Assembly: GCA_012961055.1 (NCBI GenBank)
Contig: DUAA01000091.1
Coordinates: 1 to 6,005 of the forward strand
Source: Nitrospinaceae bacterium
GTDB lineage: Bacteria > Nitrospinota > Nitrospinia > Nitrospinales > VA-1
Direction of reading: 5' to 3'
Length of the DNA: 6,005 nt
Shown here: positions 1 to 5,722 of the stretch, one piece after another
Position numbering within the stretch: position 1 is the stretch's first letter
Layout of the letters: every line of letters begins with the position of its first letter
Notes under the pieces: generated by a model
What the model saw: only the letters and a program-made list of their open reading frames with translations
Told to the model about the DNA's origin: nothing
Databases searched by the model: none
Translations under genes and position numbers: made by a program

Positions 1-685
1 CTTCACCACGAATTACCTGCTCCATTTTATAGGCTTCAGCGACTATAATTGTTTTTTCCTTGTCTGTTTCAGCTCGGATTTTGGTGGCTTCTTCTTTTCC
101 TTCAGAGCGGTATTCCATGGCGATGCGCTGGCGTTCGGTGCGCATCCGGTTAAAAATGGAATTAGCTACCTCTGGCGGTAAGTCTGTTCTCTTAATACGA
201 ACTTCAATAACCTCTATGCCATATTCTTTAGCTTTGATGTTTGCTTCTTTGGTAACGGTCGCCATGATCGCATCGCGTGTTCCCGTGACGATATCGTGCA
301 AGTCATGCGTACCAATTTCAACCCGTAACTCGGAGTAAATAATATCGTCTAGGCGTGCCCTTGCGCCGTTTTCCCCACGAACGGTTTCCAGGAATTTCAA
401 AGGGTCTGTAATGCGGAACATGGTGAAATTATCAATCAGCAGGTTTTTCTTGTCCTTGGTGATAACCTCAGTCGGCTTAGAATCATTATCCAGCAACTGA
501 TTGGAAAAATACCGGACCTTTTGGAGAAAGGGGATTTTGAAATATAGCCCGGGCTCCGTAATGATCTCTTTAGGTTTAGATAGTTCCAATACGATCGCGC
601 TTTGGGTCATATGGACCGTGAACATGCAAGAGGATAATATAACGATTGCCAGAATACCCCCTATAACCAGAGAATTTAATTTCAT
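1..685 (-). CDS. hflC: HflC, FtsH protease modulator subunit (C-terminus off the left edge)
   Basis: HflC is the partner of HflK in the inner-membrane SPFH-family complex that surrounds FtsH and restrains its degradation of membrane proteins. The 228 visible residues begin with an N-terminal hydrophobic anchor (about residues 6-23), followed by a band-7/SPFH domain with EPGLYFKIPF near 50-60 and TKDKKNLLIDNFTMFRITDP near 96-115. After it come the HflC-typical segment RIKRTDLPPEVANSIFNRMR (about 164-183) and a charged helix with EYRSEGKEEATKIRAE. The family usually has about 290-330 residues, so roughly 60-100 are missing beyond position 1. The insertion present in E. coli HflC is absent. The ATG start lies 2 bp after the hflK stop and has a strong GGGAGGAA Shine-Dalgarno, so the two are surely co-translated. 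The anchor ends in LSSC (Cys20), which resembles a lipobox. Identification is confident from motifs and order. Confidence 0.95.
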   Translation of the reverse strand, partial: MKLNSLVIGGILAIVILSSCMFTVHMTQSAIVLELSKPKEIITEPGLYFKIPFLQKVRYFSNQLLDNDSKPTEVITKDKKNLLIDNFTMFRITDPLKFLETVRGENGARARLDDIIYSELRVEIGTHDLHDIVTGTRDAIMATVTKEANIKAKEYGIEVIEVRIKRTDLPPEVANSIFNRMRTERQRIAMEYRSEGKEEATKIRAETDKEKTIIVAEAYKMEQVIRGE

Positions 686-687
686 AA

Positions 688-1722
688 TTATTTAGTTCCT
701 CCCATTAGATTACCACCGAGAGGGAGGATCGGTAAAACCCCACTACCCTTTTTCCCCATAATAAATTTTTTAACGTTTGGCAGAACTTCCTCCATGGTTT
801 CCAGATAAATTCTTTTGCGAGTAATATCCGGGGCTTTCTTGTATTCCGTATATTGTTTCATGAAACGGTCGGCATCACCCTCAGCTCGTTTGATGTTTTG
901 CTCACGATACCCTTCAGCTTCTCGCAAAATTTTTGCTGCCTCACCACGTGCTTGCGGGATGATGGTATTGCGGTAACCTTGTGCTTCGTTGATCATCCGC
1001 TCTTTATCCTCACGTGCGCTGACAACATCTTTAAATGCCGCTGCGACTTGCTCAGGTGGGTGAACATCCTGAAGTTGGATAGTTACAACCTGCAGGCCCG
1101 ACTCATAATTATTAAGAAGTGTCTGAATCTGGTCTTTAGCGAGAACTTGAATTTCCGCCTTTCCGGTGGTCAATGCCTCATCAATATTTTTGCTACCGGT
1201 AATTCCACGGATGACCGTCTCTGTGGAGTCCCTAATCAGTTTGTGGGGTCGTCGCACATTAAAAAGGTATTGCACGGAATCCATGATTTTGTACTGCACC
1301 ACAAGATTGATATCGATAATATTTTGGTCGCCTGTCAGCATAAGAGATTCGGCGGGTACCCTTTGCAAGGGTCTTCCTTGTGAAGTCCTAAATCCGATTT
1401 CTGCTCTCTGAATCTGGCGAACTTTAGGGGTTGCAGCATGCTCGATAGGAGATGGATATTTGAAATGTAAACCTGGTTGCGTGGTGCGATCATATTTCCC
1501 AAATAGGGTGACCACGCCCTCTTCATCCGGCTCAACAAAATAAAAGGTTCCCGGAATAATCCAAACCACCAAGAGGCCGAGAACAATCCATAGCACTATG
1601 GATGGTTTGAATTGTGGAATTTTAATTTGTGGAATATCAAAAGGTGGTTTTTGCGGTCCTCCACCCCCTCCTTTAAATCGCTCTTCGGAGCCTTTCGACT
1701 CATGTAAATCATCCCAAGGCAT
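688..1722 (-). CDS. hflK: HflK, FtsH protease modulator subunit
   Basis: HflK pairs with HflC in the membrane complex that encloses FtsH, with most of the protein outside the cytoplasm. The 344-residue product has a short cytoplasmic N-terminus with a glycine run (18-22) and a proline-rich stretch typical of HflK. One transmembrane helix follows (about 41-63), then a band-7/SPFH domain starting at EPDEEGVVTLFGKY (64-77) with PGLHFKYPSPIE (83-94). A long charged helix carries the repeated EAQGYR, EAEGYREQ and RAEGDADRF blocks (246-287). The C-terminus is Gly/Pro-rich. E. coli HflK is longer (about 419 residues), mostly because of a bigger N-terminus. The ATG at 1722-1720 is preceded by GGTGG at 1735-1731 with 8 nt spacing, a moderate ribosome binding site. 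It is first gene of the operon with hflC. The order hflK then hflC matches the widespread arrangement. Confidence 0.96.
   Translation of the reverse strand: MPWDDLHESKGSEERFKGGGGGPQKPPFDIPQIKIPQFKPSIVLWIVLGLLVVWIIPGTFYFVEPDEEGVVTLFGKYDRTTQPGLHFKYPSPIEHAATPKVRQIQRAEIGFRTSQGRPLQRVPAESLMLTGDQNIIDINLVVQYKIMDSVQYLFNVRRPHKLIRDSTETVIRGITGSKNIDEALTTGKAEIQVLAKDQIQTLLNNYESGLQVVTIQLQDVHPPEQVAAAFKDVVSAREDKERMINEAQGYRNTIIPQARGEAAKILREAEGYREQNIKRAEGDADRFMKQYTEYKKAPDITRKRIYLETMEEVLPNVKKFIMGKKGSGVLPILPLGGNLMGGTK
696..703 (-). promoter_or_regulatory. Strong hflC ribosome binding site inside the hflK 3' end
   Basis: On the minus strand this reads GGGAGGAA, a near-perfect Shine-Dalgarno, ending 10 nt before the hflC ATG. 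It lies within the last codons of hflK, which supports tight coupling of the two subunits and fixes the hflC start. Confidence 0.85.
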
Positions 1723-1747
1723 ACTTTACACCACCAGTAAATTAGAC

Positions 1748-1793
1748 ATTATAGTAACAGGACTAAGCTAGCAGACTGTTTTGTGCTTGTCAA
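1748..1793 (-). promoter_or_regulatory. Candidate hflKC promoter region
   Basis: The minus strand contains a perfect TATAAT (1753-1748), about 26 bp upstream of the hflK ATG, and a perfect TTGACA (1793-1788). They are separated by 34 bp, twice the usual 17-bp spacer, so they cannot act together as one classical sigma70 promoter. TATAAT has no good -35 at 16-18 bp, and TTGACA has only a poor -10 (TAGCTT) at 17 bp. Either hexamer could belong to a promoter whose other half is weak or activator-assisted. The position fits hflKC transcription, but the exact start is undetermined. Confidence 0.4.
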
Positions 1794-1836
1794 TACACTG
1801 ACTTAGGGCGATAGGCCATAAAGAGTAGTAATTCAT

Positions 1837-2811
1837 GTGAGTGCATTAAAATACCTTGAAATCGATGCTCTAAAGCGTCAAAATAAGGCTTTCAAAATAA
1901 ATTTTAAGAGAGACATAATGTTAGCTTTTGCCAAAGATATCACCCAGAACCAGCCTAAAATTTCAAAAGAGTCGGATGAAGATGAATTGAAGCAATATAT
2001 GGAGTATCAGCGAAAATTGAACCACGAACGATTGATTTATCATGCGCTGGATTATGCGAAGACGCATTTGCTACTCAATATTAAAAAAACTGATGGAGAT
2101 ACGAGGCAGTTGGGCGATTACCTCCAGAAAGCCTTTCCCATTTCACACCGATTTGCGGATGCGGAAACACTGATGATTCTACTGAGGAAACTGGTCAATG
2201 GTCATAGTGCCAGCAACAATTGGTGCCGCATGAATGCTTATTACCACGCGCTGGTTTTTGACAGCATGAAACGGTTTGTGAAGATTCACAATCAATTGAT
2301 TCAAAAAGCTCCTGAAAAGGCAAAGGAATATGGTGCTTCCGAGGGCATTGAGATTGATTTCGGGGATTGGACTTATTTATACTTTCCTGATTTGGATTTT
2401 CATATTGGTCATGATCTGGATTACACACATTATCCCTTCGCCAAGCGAAACAAGGCGATTGAGGATGAAATCAACAAAAAAATGAAAACCGGTAGCTCTA
2501 TGGAAGACGCTTTGAAATCCGTTGAGAATCAGTACGAATTGGATGATGTCACTATGAAGGTCCTTCTGGGCAAACCCATCAACCCTGAAGACACAGAACT
2601 ATTTTTTACTTCTACGGAAAACCCCATATATGAGGCGTTGACCGAAACGGAAGATGGAAAGTGGGGAATGATGGATGGCGAATCCCTTTTGGACCATTCT
2701 TACTATATGGGGTCCCACCTGAAAGTCTGGGAATGGAGAAAGTTGGAAGAAGTTGAGGCCGAGGTCGAGGAAATTTTAAATGAACTCAACAAAAAATCTT
2801 CCACTACTTAA
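1837..2811 (+). CDS. Hypothetical protein, 324 residues, acidic and helix-rich
   Basis: I do not recognise this family. The protein has no signal peptide or membrane segment and appears cytoplasmic. It is rich in Lys, Glu and Asp. Helical-looking regions span about 5-75 and 105-160, and a charged C-terminal helix or coiled coil rich in Glu/Leu spans about 298-319. The most distinctive part is an acidic, aromatic stretch at 171-201, in which DLDFH (185-189) and DLDYTH (193-198) repeat a DLD-aromatic-His theme. There is one cysteine (130). The GTG at 1837 is the first possible start after an in-frame TAA at 1819-1821, and its ribosome binding site is weak. An ATG at 1918 (residue 28) follows a purine-rich AGAGAG and is a plausible alternative. 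Length without a stop and sensible codon use support a real gene. It is transcribed away from hflK, and 185 bp separate it from the next gene. Function unknown. Confidence 0.82.
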   Translation: MSALKYLEIDALKRQNKAFKINFKRDIMLAFAKDITQNQPKISKESDEDELKQYMEYQRKLNHERLIYHALDYAKTHLLLNIKKTDGDTRQLGDYLQKAFPISHRFADAETLMILLRKLVNGHSASNNWCRMNAYYHALVFDSMKRFVKIHNQLIQKAPEKAKEYGASEGIEIDFGDWTYLYFPDLDFHIGHDLDYTHYPFAKRNKAIEDEINKKMKTGSSMEDALKSVENQYELDDVTMKVLLGKPINPEDTELFFTSTENPIYEALTETEDGKWGMMDGESLLDHSYYMGSHLKVWEWRKLEEVEAEVEEILNELNKKSSTT

Positions 2812-2961
2812 GTATCTACCATGTGTGGAGTTTTAGGGGTAATGAGCAATGGTTTTATCTGTTGGTAAAGAGTTATCTCGGCTAGAAATGCTCTTGCTGG
2901 TTTCTGGTTAACGGGAGCAAATAAATTCCAGAGGGGTTTTTACAGCGAGAAACTTTAACCC

Positions 2962-2990
2962 TTTACAATCATTATTGAAAGGCATACCAT
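2962..2990 (+). promoter_or_regulatory. Weak promoter-like element before the 104-residue gene
   Basis: TTTACA (2962-2967) is followed after 17 bp by TACCAT (2985-2990), matching the sigma70 consensus at 5 of 6 and 4 of 6 positions. If used, transcription would start close to the ATG at 2997, giving an almost leaderless mRNA. This would fit the lack of a well-spaced Shine-Dalgarno (nearest is GAAAGG, 14 nt upstream). It could equally be chance. Confidence 0.2.
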
Positions 2991-2996
2991 CACCGC

Positions 2997-3311
2997 ATGT
3001 TTAAGGTGGAATATCACACAAGTATCGGGTCGCAAAGAAATCCAGCTGCCTTCATCTTTAGAGATAATCGTTATAAGGTTGAGGAGATTATAGACCGCTG
3101 GTATGGGAAGGGCTCTTCTTACTTTAAAGTCAAGGCGGATGACAAAAATATCTACCTTCTCAGGTATGACAAGCGGTCAGACGACTGGGAATGGCTTTAT
3201 TATCAAAACCCCAAAAGACTGAAGGCTCTGCCTTATTCAAATACCGGAGTGGATCCGTTTCGTAAAATTGATTGGGAGGAAATGGATCCAGATAACCGGT
3301 ACCTTTCCTGA
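2997..3311 (+). CDS. Small conserved-looking hypothetical protein, 104 residues
   Basis: The product is a soluble protein with no signal peptide or membrane helix. It contains a compact pattern at about 18-68: an aromatic strand (AFIFRDNRYKVEEIIDRWYG), then YFKVKADDKNIYLLRYD and a Trp/Tyr-rich end (DDWEWLYYQ). From memory this resembles small proteins of unknown function with an RYxVxExxDRWY...YFxVxxDDxxxYxLRxD layout (DUF6504-like), in which a beta-rich fold is expected. That link is tentative and the function is unknown. The ATG at 2997 is the only start between it and the upstream in-frame TGA (2976-2978), and its ribosome binding site is poor. The strong aromatic periodicity and clean strand-like segments argue for a real gene. 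It lies between two plus-strand genes with gaps of about 185 bp on each side, so it is probably transcribed alone. Confidence 0.75.
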   Translation: MFKVEYHTSIGSQRNPAAFIFRDNRYKVEEIIDRWYGKGSSYFKVKADDKNIYLLRYDKRSDDWEWLYYQNPKRLKALPYSNTGVDPFRKIDWEEMDPDNRYLS

Positions 3312-3473
3312 TTATCTCCCAGCCAGGGGGTATGCAGTGACCACTCCTTTATGCTTTCTGCTAGCTAAAAATAGTTTTTGTCTGATTTTTCTGCGGGGCA
3401 TGAATTTAACGGAAGAAATGGCACACTTTTCTCGAAGAGATTCAGTGGGTTAATGTGTGATTTGACCGGTGGG

Positions 3474-3485
3474 CTAGCCGGCTAG
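3474..3485. repeat. 12-bp perfect palindrome in the pcm leader
   Basis: The sequence CTAGCCGGCTAG is its own reverse complement and ends 4 nt before the pcm Shine-Dalgarno (GGAGA at 3490-3494). It could be an operator for a dimeric regulator or a small leader structure that affects ribosome access. No other full copy was seen in the window. Confidence 0.5.
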
Positions 3486-3498
3486 ATGTGGAGAAGCA

Positions 3499-4170
3499 AT
3501 GAACCGTGTAACCCCAGAAATGATTCAGTCCCACGCCGGACAACGTCGTAAAATGGTCGATGAGCAATTGGTCCAGCGAGGAGTCAAAGACTTGCGTGTG
3601 CTGGAAGCAATGAGCCGTGTGCCACGCCACTTGTTTGCTCAGGATTCATTGCTACATCGCGCTTATGGCGACACCCCCCTTCCAATTGGAGAAAACCAGA
3701 CTATTTCTCAGCCCTATATCGTGGGAGCTATGACAGCTGCTCTAGGTTTGAAGGGTGAGGAAAAGGTTTTGGAAATTGGTACTGGTTCAGGTTATCAAAC
3801 AGCCGTTGTTGCAGAACTGGCACGTCAGGTTTTTACCATTGAACGTTTGAACAACCTTTCCCGAAAAGCCCAAAAGGTTTTGGAAGGATTGAACTATATG
3901 AACATTGTTTTTAAGATGTTTGATGGGACATACGGATGGCCCGACCAGGCGCCGTTTGATGCAATCTTGATCACGGCTTCGGCTAAGGAAATTCCTGAAT
4001 CGTTGATCAAACAGTTGGGAGAAGGTGGTAAATTGGTGGCACCTACTGGTGATACGGATAATCAGAAACTGGTAGTGTTAACTAAAAATGGAGGTCGTAT
4101 AAGCCGTTGCGAGTTAGGAGCTTGCAAGTTTGTTCCGCTAATTGGGAGGTATGGTTGGTCAGCCACTTAG
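3499..4170 (+). CDS. pcm: Protein-L-isoaspartate O-methyltransferase
   Basis: This enzyme transfers a methyl group from S-adenosylmethionine to the side-chain carboxyl of L-isoaspartyl residues, which starts repair of aged proteins in the cytoplasm. All family landmarks are present in the 223 residues: the substrate-binding VPRHLF (41-46) and LPIGENQTISQPYIV (61-75), and the SAM-binding motif I VLEIGTGSGYQTAVVA (90-105). These are followed by the acidic post-I residue in FTIERL (E115), motif II PFDAILITASA (152-162) and motif III GEGGKLVAPTG (174-184). The typical ending VPLIGRYGW sits at 212-220. Length is normal (E. coli 208). The ATG has a good GGAGA ribosome binding site 4-5 nt upstream. 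In enterobacteria pcm follows surE; here it stands without surE and converges on mltA. Confidence 0.97.
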   Translation: MNRVTPEMIQSHAGQRRKMVDEQLVQRGVKDLRVLEAMSRVPRHLFAQDSLLHRAYGDTPLPIGENQTISQPYIVGAMTAALGLKGEEKVLEIGTGSGYQTAVVAELARQVFTIERLNNLSRKAQKVLEGLNYMNIVFKMFDGTYGWPDQAPFDAILITASAKEIPESLIKQLGEGGKLVAPTGDTDNQKLVVLTKNGGRISRCELGACKFVPLIGRYGWSAT

Positions 4171-4186
4171 TTGAGGGTAAAGGTTT

Positions 4187-4235
4187 AGGCTTCTCTTGAC
4201 GACGGAGGAGACCTTGTGAAAGATTGGGTTTTTTT
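4187..4235 (+). terminator. Possible weak terminator after pcm
   Basis: AGGCTTCTC (4187-4195) can pair with GAGGAG-A-CCT (4205-4214), a 9-bp stem with one bulged A and one G-U pair. A run of seven T (4229-4235) follows, but only 14 nt after the stem, which is too far for a standard intrinsic terminator. A second small hairpin, CGGC-TGGT-GCCG (4241-4252), lies further on. Together they may slow polymerase between the convergent pcm and mltA genes. Confidence 0.25.
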
Positions 4236-4267
4236 ATAAGCGGCTGGTGCCGTTGTTCAGCGAAGTA

Positions 4268-4287
4268 TGATCAACTTCTTTTGATCA
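4268..4287. repeat. 7-bp inverted repeat overlapping the mltA stop codon
   Basis: TGATCAA and TTGATCA flank a 6-nt spacer and form a perfect stem-loop that includes the last codons and the stop of mltA. No T-tract follows on either strand, so it is not a canonical terminator, but it may protect the mltA mRNA 3' end or assist termination. Confidence 0.4.
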
Positions 4288-5632
4288 GGTAATAAATTTC
4301 TCCCCGTTCATAGTAGTGACCAGCCTTAGCACCAGCGATATCCCCAGTTCCAAAAAACAGGTCGGCCCGACCCGGACCTCGAATAGCACTTCCCGTATCC
4401 TGATCCACAACGAATCTGGAAATGGGTTGCCAGCGCACAATTTTGTTATTCTCATCTAGGATGGGCTGCTTGACCTTGATGAAGGCCAGTCCTCCTGCCG
4501 GGTAGATGGATTTGTCAGTGGCTAAAGATCGTCCGCCTACCAACTCTCCTCCGCCTGACCCACGAGGCCCCTCCCCATTGGTGGTGAAAAATATATAACG
4601 TTTGTTTTGGTAGAGATACTTTGAGATATCTTGCGGGTTATCCTTGAAATATTTTTTGATGCCCTGCATAGAACCTTGTGAGACATCAATGACCCCATCA
4701 CTAATCATCAGCTTCCCGATTCCTGTATAGGAATATTGATTGGAGCCTTGATAGCCAACGGCTTGTCGACTACCATCGGGAAACTCCAGAATGCCGGAAC
4801 CTTGAATGTGAAGAAAAAATCGCTCGAGGTCGTCCTTGAACCAGGCGACTTCCAGTCCTTGTCCTTTTAATGCTCCTTTGCGATCAATTTCTTCACGGGT
4901 GAGACGCTGCCATTTTTTTTCTGCACCCTGTTGGTGAATTTGTTTAATCCTGGTACGGGTGTCAATCAGTTGGATTCCCTTTTCGTGTCTTACTTGATGA
5001 AATTCTTTTTCAGGCATCCGGTAAATGGGAAAACGGTAGAGAGGAGTTTGTACCGGGTTAGCCTGGATGACCGGTCGATAATAGCCGGTGAACAGCATTT
5101 TTTTGTTTGCCCCTTTGCCGACCCGGTAAAGAACGAATTCGTCAGTTATTTTTTTATTGAATTCTTCAGAAGGGAGATCCTGTTTGATAATATCTAAAAA
5201 TGCTTCCAGAGTTTTTACAAGTCGACCGCGGGTGAGGGTGAACGATCCTAAACGTACCGGAGTGGAAGGATCCTGATTCTGCATAGCCTGAAGCTGGTTT
5301 ATGACAGCTTTTTCCATAGAGGTTTTATCCAAGTCATCAGCGAACCCTTTCAGATCAGCAAGGGTCTGAAGCCCGCTGAATGGTTTAAGGTCTTGTTGGG
5401 TGCCAGTCCTGCTTTTTGAGTCGTCTCCTTCGGGATAAGGCCGGTCTTTACGAGAGCTGAAATCGTAATTCTCAGAACTGTCATATTTCCCGGTCTGTTT
5501 AGGGTAGGACTTGATAGGAAAATCTGGCCCTTTGGTTGAGCAGGATGCGACTAAAAAGAAAAGACTCAGTAGAAAAATATAAGGGAGCGGTGACCTTTTT
5601 TTGAAAAGAGACTTTCTCGGGATCAAATTCAT
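4271..5632 (-). CDS. mltA: Membrane-bound lytic murein transglycosylase A (lipoprotein)
   Basis: MltA cleaves the glycan strands of peptidoglycan between MurNAc and GlcNAc, leaving 1,6-anhydro-MurNAc ends, during wall growth and recycling. The 453-residue product has a lipoprotein signal peptide with basic residues, a hydrophobic core (17-28) and lipobox VASC; lipidated Cys31 is followed by Ser, which favours the outer membrane. A polar, probably disordered linker follows (about 35-85). The MltA domain includes FTGYYRPVIQAN (181-192), GLEVAWFKDDLERFFLHIQG (259-278) and a Gly-rich segment at 355-370. The C-terminal 3D domain has VVDQDTGSAIRGPGRADLFF (408-427) with D412, D424 and D431 as the conserved aspartates, one of which should be the catalytic acid. 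I chose the ATG at 5632 because GGAAG lies 5 nt upstream; a TTG at 5644 would add four residues but has no ribosome binding site. It converges on pcm and lies downstream of rnhA. Confidence 0.95.
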   Translation of the reverse strand: MNLIPRKSLFKKRSPLPYIFLLSLFFLVASCSTKGPDFPIKSYPKQTGKYDSSENYDFSSRKDRPYPEGDDSKSRTGTQQDLKPFSGLQTLADLKGFADDLDKTSMEKAVINQLQAMQNQDPSTPVRLGSFTLTRGRLVKTLEAFLDIIKQDLPSEEFNKKITDEFVLYRVGKGANKKMLFTGYYRPVIQANPVQTPLYRFPIYRMPEKEFHQVRHEKGIQLIDTRTRIKQIHQQGAEKKWQRLTREEIDRKGALKGQGLEVAWFKDDLERFFLHIQGSGILEFPDGSRQAVGYQGSNQYSYTGIGKLMISDGVIDVSQGSMQGIKKYFKDNPQDISKYLYQNKRYIFFTTNGEGPRGSGGGELVGGRSLATDKSIYPAGGLAFIKVKQPILDENNKIVRWQPISRFVVDQDTGSAIRGPGRADLFFGTGDIAGAKAGHYYERGEIYYLIKRS

Positions 5633-5637
5633 TTTAG

Positions 5638-5642
5638 CTTCC
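5638..5642 (-). promoter_or_regulatory. mltA ribosome binding site that decides the start
   Basis: On the minus strand this reads GGAAG, 5 nt before the ATG at 5632-5630. It overlaps the alternative TTG codon at 5644-5642, which has no Shine-Dalgarno of its own, so the ATG is preferred. Confidence 0.6.
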
Positions 5643-5722
5643 AATCTAAAAACATGCTGTTATTAAGGATAGTTCGTTAGCTAAAGGGCTACTGTGTTTG
5701 ATGCAGCTGTGTCTTAAAAAAA

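Noticed and set aside
853..1383. 176-residue plus-strand open frame
   Set aside because: It lies wholly inside hflK on the opposite strand, and hflK has clear family motifs throughout. The frame shows no recognisable protein and is an antisense shadow.
1748..1775. Similarity of the hflK upstream DNA to a synthetic constitutive promoter (GCTAGCT-AGTCCT followed by TATAATG)
   Set aside because: The spacing between the shared parts differs and there is no TTGACA directly before GCTAGC. The surroundings are natural, so this is treated as coincidence and not as inserted engineered DNA.
2903..2941. Hairpin TCTGG/CCAGA followed by TTTTT as a terminator for the 324-residue gene
   Set aside because: The stem is only 5 bp with a 20-nt loop, and it lies about 90 bp past the stop codon, so it is too weak to call.
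3268..3453. 61-residue plus-strand open frame overlapping the end of the 104-residue gene
   Set aside because: No plausible ribosome binding site, cysteine- and phenylalanine-rich composition typical of untranslated sequence, and overlap with a better gene in another frame.
4931..5197. 88-residue plus-strand open frame
   Set aside because: Antisense to the conserved MltA domain, with no features of its own.
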